From assembly GCA_945902745.1 (NCBI GenBank), contig CAMDNE010000003.1:186001-250000 (forward strand): 64,000 nucleotides of DNA, written 5' to 3'. The notes under the pieces are model-generated. The model was not told where the DNA came from and searched no databases. It saw only the letters and a program-made list of their open reading frames with translations. This DNA is from Chitinophaga pinensis. Its GTDB lineage: Bacteria; Bacteroidota; Bacteroidia; Flavobacteriales_D; Crocinitomicaceae. Positions 52,964 to 61,538 of this stretch are shown piece by piece; positions within the stretch are counted from its first letter, which is position 1, and each line of letters opens with the position of its first letter. The position numbers and the translations under genes are program-made.

Positions 52964-54016
52964 TTACTCTTCAACAGATTTTACTAAAATCAAGCTATGT
53001 TGAATTCCTTCAAATTGATTATAAATCAATATCGTCTTAGGTATTTTCGTTAAATTCCCTTCAATACCTGCATGATTTAGCAATTGGCCATTTAATAAAT
53101 GTGTTGTTAAAAACAAAGCAAACGCTGAACTCGTTCTATAATCACCAACAAAATTTTTGTAATAAACATATTCTGTATCTGCAGGAAAAAAAGATTTTAC
53201 ATCATCATACAAAAAATCAAATTGAATATCACCATTATTACCTAAAACAAGTAAGTCAATATTTTCAAGTGTTAGTTCATTATCAATAAAAAATTGATTG
53301 AGTTTAATTTCCAATTCACTTTTAGTTGGAAAATTAATTTGCTTCAAATCAACGATTTTCGCTAAGGCATTATTTGAATCATTTGTTACAACAAACATTG
53401 TCGATCCTTCTCCACAAACAGAACCATTCGTTTTAGTTTCAATTAATTTATCATTTGAAACACACTCCTCTTTATATCTGTTTGCTAATTGATCAATATT
53501 ATAGTTGTAATTTGAAATTTCTTCCACTGCACCTATTATAAGAGAAGAATTTCTTTCATTTAATTCCAAAAACATCATTGCATCTAAAAGTGCATTTTCA
53601 AAAGCCAATGCTCCATTCACATGCGTTACATTGTAACCAGTATTTTTTGACATTAAAGCTATTTGTCCAGCCAATGCATTTGGAGTACTTTGAACAAAAT
53701 GTGTTGGAGTCAACATTCCTTCATCATAATCAATAATTTGATTCAAGAAATTAATGCAATTTTCAAGGCCACCATTAGCAGTTCCAATTACAATTCCATC
53801 TAATTTTTCGTTTCGTTCTATTAAAGGCATTGCAGCTCCAATTCCCATTCGAACGGCTTTTCCCATTCTTCTTAATAGTGATGATGGAATTGTTTCAGAA
53901 TAACTTGGTTCTATGGCAGAATAAAAAGTATTCGTATGAATTTTAAAATCTCCATTTAAAAACTCATCTGTAAATGTGATTTGAGGAGATATTGAAGATA
54001 AATCCTTTATATACAT
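52964..54016 (-). CDS. Beta-ketoacyl synthase-like protein without catalytic Cys (chain-length-factor type)
   Basis: About 350 residues with a thiolase-fold N-terminal ketosynthase domain (MGIGAAMPLIE, GIVIGTANGGLENCINF, QSTPNALAGQIALM). Where ketosynthases have the TACSSSANAI nucleophile, it has VTHVNGALAFENA, with no Cys. The NAHGTGT His motif is replaced by LGNNGDIQ. This resembles the catalytically dead partner (chain-length factor) that pairs with the active ketosynthase next to it in aryl-polyene and type II systems. I start at ATG 54016, overlapping the ketosynthase stop by ten bases; an ORF start at 54040 would add eight residues. Last gene of the pigment cluster here. Confidence 0.8.
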   Translation of the reverse strand: MYIKDLSSISPQITFTDEFLNGDFKIHTNTFYSAIEPSYSETIPSSLLRRMGKAVRMGIGAAMPLIERNEKLDGIVIGTANGGLENCINFLNQIIDYDEGMLTPTHFVQSTPNALAGQIALMSKNTGYNVTHVNGALAFENALLDAMMFLELNERNSSLIIGAVEEISNYNYNIDQLANRYKEECVSNDKLIETKTNGSVCGEGSTMFVVTNDSNNALAKIVDLKQINFPTKSELEIKLNQFFIDNELTLENIDLLVLGNNGDIQFDFLYDDVKSFFPADTEYVYYKNFVGDYRTSSAFALFLTTHLLNGQLLNHAGIEGNLTKIPKTILIYNQFEGIQHSLILVKSVEE

Positions 54017-55200
54017 TTTGAAAATATTAAAGATGTACAATTACCTCCAAACCCAAATGAGTTTGACATAACATGTTTTAATTCCTTTTTGCAAAAATGG
54101 CTTATGGGTTTTGAATTATGCTCTTGAATAGGATTTTCACATCTTAAACTCGGATAAAGTTCGTTGTGTTTTAAGCTCAAAAGCGAGAATACAGCTTCTA
54201 AAGAACCGGCCGCTGCTAACGTATGACCAGTATATGATTTCGTTGAATTGTAAGGTGGAACTTTCGTGAAAACAGTATTTAAAGCATATGTTTCAGTAAT
54301 GTCGTTATTTTCTGTTCCAGTGCCATGTGCATTGATGTAATCAATTAAATCCGGCTTTATTTCTGCTATCTTCAATGCAAGTTCCATAGAGAGTATTGGT
54401 CCAATGGCAGTGTCTGAAGTTGTCGACGGATGAAATGCGTCATTTGAATTTCCAAAACCTGTTAATTCTGCAATTTTCGTTTTATCATAAGCTGAATCTT
54501 CAGACTCAAGCACCAAATATGCCGCCCCTTCACCTAAACTCAGCCCACTTCTATTTTCATCAAATGGTTTACATGCCTCATCACTAAGTATCATCAATGA
54601 ATTAAATCCATTTACAGTATATTTTGCAATACTATCTGCACCACCAACGATTACACGATCTGCTCGTCCAGTTTGAATCAATCGCGCTCCAAGATAAATT
54701 GCATTAGCCGAAGATGAGCATGCTGTATTAATTGTGTCTATAATTCCCCCAATCTCAAACATTTTTGTAATGCGCAATGTATGATCGGAACCTTCGTACG
54801 ATCTAACATAATTGGATGGAACAGCTTTCAAATTTGCGTCTGAATATAATTCATCGGTATAACACATTCCTCCTACCGTACTAGAAGAAATAAATGCAGT
54901 TCTATCAGATTTTAATAATTCAGCTGATATTCCAGCCTGATGAATGGCCTCTTTAAAGGCATTTAAAGCTAAAACCGTCGTCCGAGTAAATTCTTTTTGA
55001 CGGGTAATATTATTTATTTCTTTTAATTGATCATCGCTAAAAGGCACTTCACCAAATACTAAATTTTCAGCATAACGTGATTGAAAAAAACGTGCTTTTT
55101 GTATTCCGCATTTACCAGACCTCAATGCATTCAAATGTTCGTCAACTGTTGACCCAATTGAAGATATTGCACCCATACCTGTGATGAATATCTTTTGCAT
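54007..55200 (-). CDS. Beta-ketoacyl-ACP synthase II-type ketosynthase of the pigment cluster
   Basis: The 397-residue condensing enzyme is predicted to elongate the polyene or acyl chain. All catalytic residues are visible: Cys161 in TINTACSSSANAI, His292 in NAHGTGTENND, and His326 in KSYTGHTLAAAGSLEA, with the FGFGG loop near the C-terminus. The start MQKIFITGMGAISSIGS is typical. It lies five bases after the ACP gene and overlaps the Cys-less partner by ten, so a KS/CLF-like heterodimer is likely. Its place beside DarA/DarB homologues fits flexirubin synthesis. Confidence 0.93.
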   Translation of the reverse strand: MQKIFITGMGAISSIGSTVDEHLNALRSGKCGIQKARFFQSRYAENLVFGEVPFSDDQLKEINNITRQKEFTRTTVLALNAFKEAIHQAGISAELLKSDRTAFISSSTVGGMCYTDELYSDANLKAVPSNYVRSYEGSDHTLRITKMFEIGGIIDTINTACSSSANAIYLGARLIQTGRADRVIVGGADSIAKYTVNGFNSLMILSDEACKPFDENRSGLSLGEGAAYLVLESEDSAYDKTKIAELTGFGNSNDAFHPSTTSDTAIGPILSMELALKIAEIKPDLIDYINAHGTGTENNDITETYALNTVFTKVPPYNSTKSYTGHTLAAAGSLEAVFSLLSLKHNELYPSLRCENPIQEHNSKPISHFCKKELKHVMSNSFGFGGNCTSLIFSKCI

Positions 55201-55204
55201 TTTG

Positions 55205-55468
55205 TTATTTTGTTCTGTTTAAAACGATGTAATCTACGATTGTATTTACATCAATTAAAATCTGTCTTCCTTCCGTTGGATTTTTAATTTTAATGCCGTA
55301 TTCACGATCCAACAATACGATTAATTCAACTGAGTCAATTGAATCTAAGCCCAAATCTCCTCCAAATAATGGTTCATCATCTTTGATTTGATCTGGAGTA
55401 ATATCCAACAAATTTAAATATGTAATTAAATGAGCTTTAAATTCATTTTTCACTTCTTCTCTATTCAT
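55205..55468 (-). CDS. Acyl carrier protein of the pigment cluster
   Basis: The 87-residue carrier has the phosphopantetheine attachment motif DLGLDSIDSVELIVLLDREYGIKI (Ser43 expected to carry the arm). It is slightly longer than housekeeping AcpP and is acidic, as usual. It lies between the ABC-2 permease (8-base gap) and the ketosynthase. It would present intermediates to the KS pair and dehydratase of this cluster. The housekeeping ACP would be encoded elsewhere. Confidence 0.95.
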   Translation of the reverse strand: MNREEVKNEFKAHLITYLNLLDITPDQIKDDEPLFGGDLGLDSIDSVELIVLLDREYGIKIKNPTEGRQILIDVNTIVDYIVLNRTK

Positions 55469-55475
55469 ATCTTTC

Positions 55476-56762
55476 TTAAATATAATTTTGTTTTCTCAAT
55501 TTAATAAATGTAAAGAATTGACATCCAAAGATAAACAATAATAAATATATTAATGTCCCAGTCAATTCATTCCATTCACCATTTTTTAAGAAGAGTGAAT
55601 AATACCCTTCAATACACCAATGTAAAGGCGAAATCATTCCAATATTTTGCATATATTCTGGCATGATAAAAGACGGAACCCATATTCCTCCAATTGCGGC
55701 AAATATGATAATAGAAATTGCTCCGAAGCCACCAGCTTGGTCTTGAGTTTTGGCATATACACCAATCAATAATGAATAACTTATTGCAGCATAGGCTGAT
55801 AAGACAGATATCACAATAAGGGCCAAAATATTCGTCGGCATTTTCAATTCAGGTAAACCTAAATGTGGAAAAACGAACATTCCAATGCAAAACATGATTG
55901 TTAATTGACTCAATGATACAAATAGATATACGATTACTTTACTCCATATCGTTAGTAAAAATGCACTTGGAATCGTTTGTAAACGAACAAAACTTCCCGA
56001 TAATCTTTCCTTCACAATATTTCCACCTAAAGAAATAACCATAAAAAACATTGCAAAAAGTGACCATGCAGGAACGTTATGTTGCGAGGAGTTCGGAACC
56101 ATTACACTCGTTCCATTTGATGCAGGCATCGAATTAATCGACACATTTTGCTTTCCTAATTCTTTTTGAATGTGGTCAGGGATTTTTTCATACCCCAAAT
56201 CTGTGAACAATTGTTGAAGCATTTTTCTGTTCTCAATTCCAATCAGAACTGTATTAATCCCAGATAAAATTGATATTCTGAAGCTTTCTTGTAGAATGGG
56301 GTCGAAATAAAAATCTAAATTATTATTCTTTAATGATTGATTTTTTGCTAAGACATTTGTACTATCTAAAACACCAAATTCAGTTAACATCAAATTTGAT
56401 ATTTTCTCAGCATTTTGATTGATCTTTTTTGTAAAATTTTTCGGAATGAGAATAGCAATTAATTTATCTCTATTCAATGTTTGTTTTTTAATATCATCTT
56501 CAAGTAATTCGTTCGACACATCAATATTAAAGCTGCCAGATAGCGCCAAATTATCGATAAGTGAATCACCCAAATTTCCTTGGTCCTTATTAACAATAAG
56601 CATTTCAATCTTGTTTTCATTCACTAATTTGAATGCACTATCTTGGACAACTGTGATTATAAAAACTAATAAAAGCGGCATCACAAACATCAACAATAAC
56701 CCAACTTTATCACTTAAGAGCAATAAAATTTCTTTAACCAATGATACTTTTAATTTATTCAT
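55476..56762 (-). CDS. ABC-2 type transporter permease of the pigment cluster
   Basis: The 428-residue membrane protein has one N-terminal helix (about 18-38), a long periplasmic domain (about 40-230, with NKDQGNLGDSLIDNLALSGSF), and five or six C-terminal helices that start with VPAWSLFAMFFMVISLGGNIVKER. It is the ABC2_membrane_3 (YhgE/LinM-like) arrangement. With the ATPase that overlaps its start by one base it would form an exporter. In flexirubin-type clusters such transporters may export the pigment or its precursor to the outer membrane; this is inferred. Confidence 0.9.
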   Translation of the reverse strand: MNKLKVSLVKEILLLLSDKVGLLLMFVMPLLLVFIITVVQDSAFKLVNENKIEMLIVNKDQGNLGDSLIDNLALSGSFNIDVSNELLEDDIKKQTLNRDKLIAILIPKNFTKKINQNAEKISNLMLTEFGVLDSTNVLAKNQSLKNNNLDFYFDPILQESFRISILSGINTVLIGIENRKMLQQLFTDLGYEKIPDHIQKELGKQNVSINSMPASNGTSVMVPNSSQHNVPAWSLFAMFFMVISLGGNIVKERLSGSFVRLQTIPSAFLLTIWSKVIVYLFVSLSQLTIMFCIGMFVFPHLGLPELKMPTNILALIVISVLSAYAAISYSLLIGVYAKTQDQAGGFGAISIIIFAAIGGIWVPSFIMPEYMQNIGMISPLHWCIEGYYSLFLKNGEWNELTGTLIYLLLFIFGCQFFTFIKLRKQNYI

Positions 56763-57508
56763 TAATCCCTAAGTTCTTTACCGGTTAAATTTATCATCAG
56801 CTCTTCCAAATTGGCCGCATTATTTATTTTAATCAGCTCAGAAACGGTATCTAATGCTATTACTTTTCCATTATCCATTAAAGCTACCCGCGAACAAAAA
56901 TCTTCCGCTTCTTTTAAATGGTGAGATGTATATATTATTGTTACACCTTTTTTGTTTAATTCTTCGAGGTGATTAATTATTGTTAGTTTGCTATGAATAT
57001 CAACACCAACTGTTGGCTCATCTAAAAAAATTATCTCGGGTGAATGAATCAATCCAATTGCCAAATTTAAACGCCTTTTCATTCCTCCTGAATAGGATTT
57101 CACCTTTTTATCTGCAACGCTCGTTAAACCTAAGATTTCTAAGAGATGTGCAGATTGTTCCTTTACATTAATTGAAGACATTCCATAAACACCTCCGAAA
57201 TAATATAAATTTTGATTTGCAGTCAATTCAGCATAAAAAGCAAAATCTTGTGGGACAAATCCCACCTGATTCAATTTTTCTTTGATATTTTTTTTTTGAT
57301 TATCAAACGTATATTCTATCGTTCCAGAAGTTGCCTTAATAATATTACAAAGCAAAGAAATTAACGTTGTTTTTCCGGCACCATTTGGACCAAATACACC
57401 AAATTTTTCGCCTTTAAAAATGGTTAAATTGATAGTGTCGAGACTTGGTTTTTCTGACTTCCCATAGTATTTAGTAAGGGCAACTGCAGTAATGATTGGA
57501 CTTTCCAT
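56762..57508 (-). CDS. ABC transporter ATP-binding protein of the pigment cluster
   Basis: The 248-residue ATPase has Walker A FGPNGAGKTTL at about 39-49 and Q-loop VGFVPQDFAFYAELTANQNL. Its signature is SYSGGMKRRLNLAIGL, Walker B is IIFLDEPTVGVD, and the switch His lies in IIYTSHHLKEAEDFCSRVALMDNGKV. The drug/lipid exporter type (CcmA/DrrA-like) is indicated. It lies three bases after the BtrH-type gene and overlaps the permease by one base, so the complex is encoded in one transcript. Confidence 0.95.
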   Translation of the reverse strand: MESPIITAVALTKYYGKSEKPSLDTINLTIFKGEKFGVFGPNGAGKTTLISLLCNIIKATSGTIEYTFDNQKKNIKEKLNQVGFVPQDFAFYAELTANQNLYYFGGVYGMSSINVKEQSAHLLEILGLTSVADKKVKSYSGGMKRRLNLAIGLIHSPEIIFLDEPTVGVDIHSKLTIINHLEELNKKGVTIIYTSHHLKEAEDFCSRVALMDNGKVIALDTVSELIKINNAANLEELMINLTGKELRD

Positions 57509-57510
57509 CT

Positions 57511-58521
57511 TTATTTAATCACAATTTTAGAAAGTTGTTTAAATGCCTCTTTCTCAACGTTACTTATTTCATTTAAAAGTGAAGCACAATCATCATAATC
57601 CTTTTGAGAAGTCAAACGACCTTTATAAATACCTGACATTTGTAAGGCTGAATCTCTCCACAAATCACCAGACTTAGTTAATTGATCTGATATATTCAGT
57701 AGCTTATCATTCCCAAGAATTTCACTTGCTTCATCTAAAAATGCAGCATAAAGGAAACGAAAACCTCCGCCTCCAGTGCCAATTTCTTCTTGCATGCGTA
57801 CAATTTGACCTAAATATAAGGCTGCTTGACGTTCACCTAATTTATCTCTCCAACCTCTAATTTTGTTAGCAGTATAATTAATTCCTTTGACACCAGCGAT
57901 ACCACCTGGAATATGTAACATATCCCTACAATTCCTTTTAATTCCTTTATTAATTGCATTTCTCAAGCGTTCCTCAGTAATATCCCCAATTGTTTTCGGG
58001 AAATACAATTGTCCTTTCGGAGCCAAAGCACCTTGCGCAAAACGCACTTTTTCTAATTCCTCAGGAAAAAGCGTTGTTGTGGTTTCCATTACTGGGTCAC
58101 TGATCAAATACTTACCATCCTCCTGTCCAAAAACAATTAAATTATGAGCGTTAAAATGAAAGCGATATGCTTTTGGAAAATAGTTCAAATGGAAAACGCC
58201 AACTTGACAACCAACAGGAATACCTTCATTCAATTTTTCATTTAAAAAGAATTGAGCTTCAATCTTAGATTTAAATTTTTTTCTTTCAACTTTTATATCC
58301 AGCGATTTACATGTTCTTTTGAAAATTGCTCCTGGCATTGTTCTAAATGAAATAGCAGGGCCATTATTCACTTTCATAAAAGGAATATGAATATAGAATA
58401 AACCAGAACCTAATCCAAACGCCAGAGGTTCAGTCATAAATTCTACTCCATTATGTTTGAGCAGACTTACCGTCACACCATTTTCGCAATGCGCTGTTTG
58501 AATATGTTTAAAATTCTCCAC
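57511..58521 (-). CDS. BtrH N-terminal domain-containing protein (DUF4872-type C-terminus)
   Basis: The 336 residues begin with a Cys-containing AHCENGVTVSLLKHNGVEFMTEPLAFGLGSGLFY, like the N-terminal domain of BtrH, a cysteine-dependent acyltransferase that moves an acyl group from ACP to an acceptor in butirosin synthesis. The central part has VFHLNYFPKAYRFHFNAHNLIVFGQEDGKYLISDP with two His, and the rest is helical. In pigment clusters it may transfer an acyl chain between ACP and an aromatic or lipid acceptor; the role is unproven. It shares one base with the stop of the 134-residue gene before it. Confidence 0.82.
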   Translation of the reverse strand: MENFKHIQTAHCENGVTVSLLKHNGVEFMTEPLAFGLGSGLFYIHIPFMKVNNGPAISFRTMPGAIFKRTCKSLDIKVERKKFKSKIEAQFFLNEKLNEGIPVGCQVGVFHLNYFPKAYRFHFNAHNLIVFGQEDGKYLISDPVMETTTTLFPEELEKVRFAQGALAPKGQLYFPKTIGDITEERLRNAINKGIKRNCRDMLHIPGGIAGVKGINYTANKIRGWRDKLGERQAALYLGQIVRMQEEIGTGGGGFRFLYAAFLDEASEILGNDKLLNISDQLTKSGDLWRDSALQMSGIYKGRLTSQKDYDDCASLLNEISNVEKEAFKQLSKIVIK

Positions 58522-58919
58522 TAAAAACTTGGTTTTTTTAACTCTATTAATGTCACTCCGAAGGCGCTCGCATACTTTTGCAGTTTACGGTCATTTAACG
58601 TATTAAATGTTTTTGGGTTTTTATGCTTTTTAATTTGCCATTTCCAAAATCCTGTATATCCAGCTAAAACTGTATAATCCATTAATTTCAACTCCATATA
58701 ATATTCAATCGGACTTGCTTCACCCGAAAGAAAAAGATTTTTAGCTTCTTCTATTCTGTTTTCAATATCTAGCCAAGCTGAATTTAACGCGTCTGTTTTT
58801 ACATCCCAACCAGAACTTAATTCGGCCTCGTATTTACCATTTTCATTTTTGACATAACAAACCTCTCTTGTAAAGTTCACTAAATCACTTTTATCTTGTG
58901 GAAGATCAGATTTTTTCAT
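58521..58919 (-). CDS. Uncharacterised 133-residue protein of the pigment cluster
   Basis: No family recognised. The protein is charged and helical, with no signal peptide. It contains NENGKYEAELSSGWDVKTDALNSAWLDIENRIEEAKNLF and YYMELKLMDYTVLAGYTGFWKWQIKKHKNPKTFNTL, rich in Trp and Tyr. I start at the ATG at 58919, sharing one base with the DarB stop (TGATG); an upstream TTG pair would add two residues. It has tight one-base overlaps on both sides, so it is firmly part of the operon. A role in pigment assembly is inferred only from that. Confidence 0.72.
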   Translation of the reverse strand: MKKSDLPQDKSDLVNFTREVCYVKNENGKYEAELSSGWDVKTDALNSAWLDIENRIEEAKNLFLSGEASPIEYYMELKLMDYTVLAGYTGFWKWQIKKHKNPKTFNTLNDRKLQKYASAFGVTLIELKKPSF

Positions 58920-60067
58920 CAACAAACAGTAAACATTGCAAAGACATATGTAAATCTGGCACTTTCTGGCACAGCAATTAGGATTGTATCACCAATTTTT
59001 AATTTATTGCTTTTCCATAAATCATCTATCATCATGTAAACTGAAGCTGCTCCAACATTTCCACAACTTTCAAGATTTGTAAACCATTTGTCTTTTGGGA
59101 TTTCCATACCATTTGACTTCAGTTCATCATAAATTTTATCCTCGAAAAAATAACTTGACATATGAGGAACGAAATGATCCACTTGACTTACATTGATTCC
59201 TTTTTTAGCAAAAATAATTTCCAAATTCTTAAATCCAAGTTTGACAATATTATCACCTAAAAGTTTTACGTCTTGCTTAATACTAAAAATAGATTTTTCA
59301 ACTGTTTCCATTGTTGAAAAATCGCTGAAACCTTTCAGTTCTCCTCCTTCACCCTTTTCAGCCCCCATATACATGCAAGTTTCAACTTGATTTGCAAAAG
59401 AGAAACCTTCTATCCAATCAATTCTCAAAGAAATATCATGTTCATTTTTCTTATCTTCAATTAAAAATGCCGCTGAGCCATCAGATAACATCCATCTTAA
59501 AAAATCCTTTTCGAAAGCTATAAATGGGTCTTTTTCTAATTCTAATCGTTTTTGAACCTCTAATTCAAACTGCTCTGATCTCAATACTCTTGACAATCGT
59601 TCTGAACCAGTAGAGATCGTTTTTTTTGATTCTCCTGTTCGAATAGACATGAAATTATATTTCAAGGCATGCATTCCAGAACAACAATTTCCAGCAGGAG
59701 AAACTACTTCAATGGCATTTGATTCAGGCAACCAACCATGAACCATTACACCATGAGAAGGCATTAATTGATCTGGGGAAGAAGTACCACAACTCAATAA
59801 TTCAACTTCTTTTATTTCTTTTGGATCTTGAACAAATAGTTTTTTTATTGCAAGTGAAGTCATTTCAGCATTCGTATGCGTTGGTTTACCTTCTTTGGTA
59901 ATTGCATAATAACGATTCTTAATTCCGTTATTTCGTAATACTATTCTTCTTGATTTTGATGCATGATCGTTAACAAATCCCAAATATTCTTCCATTTCAT
60001 CATTTGAAATAGGATTATTAGGGAAAAATGTTGCTGTTCTAGTTATAAAAACTTCCTTTAAAATCAT
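58919..60067 (-). CDS. darB: Ketosynthase III-type enzyme, DarB homologue
   Basis: DarB catalyses the first condensation in dialkylresorcinol synthesis, joining a beta-ketoacyl thioester with another acyl unit. The 382 residues have the KAS III triad: Cys in SPAGNCCSGMHALKYN (near 128-129), His302 in VDHFVPHMSSYFF and Asn337 in LESCGNVGAASVYMMIDD. The N-terminus EVFITRTATFFPNNPISNDEMEEYLGF is typical. It overlaps the DarA gene by four bases. The pair DarA-DarB is what identifies this as a dialkylresorcinol/flexirubin locus rather than a plain aryl-polyene one. Confidence 0.85.
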   Translation of the reverse strand: MILKEVFITRTATFFPNNPISNDEMEEYLGFVNDHASKSRRIVLRNNGIKNRYYAITKEGKPTHTNAEMTSLAIKKLFVQDPKEIKEVELLSCGTSSPDQLMPSHGVMVHGWLPESNAIEVVSPAGNCCSGMHALKYNFMSIRTGESKKTISTGSERLSRVLRSEQFELEVQKRLELEKDPFIAFEKDFLRWMLSDGSAAFLIEDKKNEHDISLRIDWIEGFSFANQVETCMYMGAEKGEGGELKGFSDFSTMETVEKSIFSIKQDVKLLGDNIVKLGFKNLEIIFAKKGINVSQVDHFVPHMSSYFFEDKIYDELKSNGMEIPKDKWFTNLESCGNVGAASVYMMIDDLWKSNKLKIGDTILIAVPESARFTYVFAMFTVC

Positions 60068-60975
60068 TTTTTATTCAATTCAATGCCGTAAAAATACGCT
60101 TTATTCTTATTTATTTTATTCAAAGAAAAAGGTCTAATCAAAATATTATAAACAACTAAAACTATTGGAGCAACCATGAAAAGAGCTATAATCAAATAAT
60201 ATTTAAAAAAATTAACCCAAACTTTACGTTTTCGAGCAGTTAATCCTTTTTTAGTGATTTGATTAGCCCAAATTTTAAATAACTTTTTTGCTCTTCCTTC
60301 AATAAACAAAATATTGGTATTTATGTTCACACGATTCGTTAAAAGAACATCTTTTTGAAGGTTTTCAAACCGATTTTCATCAAGAGATTTTTGAATAATA
60401 TTCCCAAATAATGAGGCTTCAAGAATATCTTTCTCGCTTATTCCTGGGAGAGGAAAAACACCATATTTTTTCTCTTTTTTACCCGTCAACATCCAGTGTA
60501 ATATTGACACAGCACTCAATAAATTTGGGTTTCGATCGATAAATGGAATATTACCAACTAAAATGCCATCTGCATCTTTTATTAATTGTTTTACACTTTC
60601 TTGAGAATTTAGCCACATGTTTCGTGCTCCAATTACCGTAACAATTGGAGTATTATTCATAATTCTTTTAAAATGGTCGTTTTTTAAAAGGGCCGTTGCA
60701 GGCAATGAGGGAGACAAAAACCAAGGTTGATACCCAAAAATTATCAAATCATACGTATCCCTTTTAAAAGTAATTTCGTTTAATTCAATCTCTTTTTCTA
60801 AAACAGTTTCGGGCATCGCATTGAAAAAGTCGTGCGAAATCCAAGGAAAAGAAAAATTGGTTTTAGGCTGAACGGAAACAATTTCAATCTCTTCATTAAT
60901 GGTTGAAACTAAATTTGATAATAAATCAGTTAATTGACCTGATTGAGAATAAGAAATTACTAAGATGTGTTTCAT
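60064..60975 (-). CDS. darA: Dialkylresorcinol condensing enzyme DarA homologue
   Basis: The 303-residue protein has a flavodoxin-like N-terminus, MKHILVISYSQSGQLTDLLSNLV (phosphate loop S-Q-S-G-Q), then FSFPWISHDFFNAMPETVLE, YDLIIFGYQPWFLSPSLPATALLK and VIGARNMWLNSQESVKQL. Near the C-terminus a hydrophobic helix (about 255-280) precedes a basic tail. These match proteins annotated as DarA in flexirubin loci, from memory. DarA with DarB closes and aromatises the resorcinol ring. Four-base overlap with darB; four-base gap from the small secreted protein upstream. Confidence 0.83.
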   Translation of the reverse strand: MKHILVISYSQSGQLTDLLSNLVSTINEEIEIVSVQPKTNFSFPWISHDFFNAMPETVLEKEIELNEITFKRDTYDLIIFGYQPWFLSPSLPATALLKNDHFKRIMNNTPIVTVIGARNMWLNSQESVKQLIKDADGILVGNIPFIDRNPNLLSAVSILHWMLTGKKEKKYGVFPLPGISEKDILEASLFGNIIQKSLDENRFENLQKDVLLTNRVNINTNILFIEGRAKKLFKIWANQITKKGLTARKRKVWVNFFKYYLIIALFMVAPIVLVVYNILIRPFSLNKINKNKAYFYGIELNKK

Positions 60976-60979
60976 TCAA

Positions 60980-61423
60980 TTAAAGTTTCAAATTGATGGA
61001 CGTTTTTGAATAAGAAATTATTGCATTTTTCACTTCTGCATTCAAGGATGAATAGTGTTTCTTTATCCAACTCGCATCTTCCGAAATATTTCCTTGATAT
61101 TTAACAAGCTTAGGCGCATTTTCTTGAATTATGAGTCGTAAAAATCGATATTCAGTGCTTTTAGAATTTAACCCTATTTCATGTTCTAATTGAATACGTC
61201 CTTGTTTGAAAATTTCTAATTTATCTTTAGGTGTCTTTTGAAATCCAGCCTTTTTCATAAGTAATGCGCCCTTATAAGCTTTTTTATCACTTCCTTCTTT
61301 TTCTTTTTCAAGTAAAGTGAGCATTGTATTAACAGTTGACAAATCTTTACTCGAAATAACTTTAAAATACTCTTCTTTAGAAAATGATAGCGCTAATACG
61401 ATATAGATTATAAGACACTTCAT
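60980..61423 (-). CDS. Uncharacterised 147-residue exported protein of the pigment cluster
   Basis: No family recognised. A short hydrophobic N-terminus (MKCLIIYIVLALSFS) looks like a signal peptide without a clear cleavage motif. The remainder is helical and Lys-rich: LSTVNTMLTLLEKEKEGSDKKAYKGALLMKKAGF and STEYRFLRLIIQENAPKLVKYQ. The E-(Y/F)-R-F-L-R-L-x-I-Q pattern is often seen in small proteins beside flexirubin genes, from memory. It is promoter-proximal in the darA sub-operon. Confidence 0.68.
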   Translation of the reverse strand: MKCLIIYIVLALSFSKEEYFKVISSKDLSTVNTMLTLLEKEKEGSDKKAYKGALLMKKAGFQKTPKDKLEIFKQGRIQLEHEIGLNSKSTEYRFLRLIIQENAPKLVKYQGNISEDASWIKKHYSSLNAEVKNAIISYSKTSINLKL

Positions 61424-61448
61424 GTTAATTATTGTTGCAGGATTAATT

Positions 61449-61482
61449 CAAAATTAACTTAAAATACTTAGAAGTAATTCAA
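61449..61482 (-). promoter_or_regulatory. Candidate promoter of the darA-to-ketosynthase operon
   Basis: On the minus strand: TTG (61482-61480), 23-base spacer, TAATTTTG (61456-61449). The spacing is at the long end of the usual range. It lies 26 bases before the ATG at 61423 and is divergent from the glycosyltransferase promoter. Confidence 0.45.
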
Positions 61483-61511
61483 CTTTATTACAAATATTCC
61501 GTTGCACCTCT

Positions 61512-61519
61512 TAAATTTG
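61512..61519 (+). promoter_or_regulatory. Candidate -7 box for the glycosyltransferase-DUF2062 gene
   Basis: TAAATTTG lies 19 bases before the ATG at 61539. No TTG at normal -33 spacing. Confidence 0.35.
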
Positions 61520-61538
61520 CAATTCTAACACAATTTTA

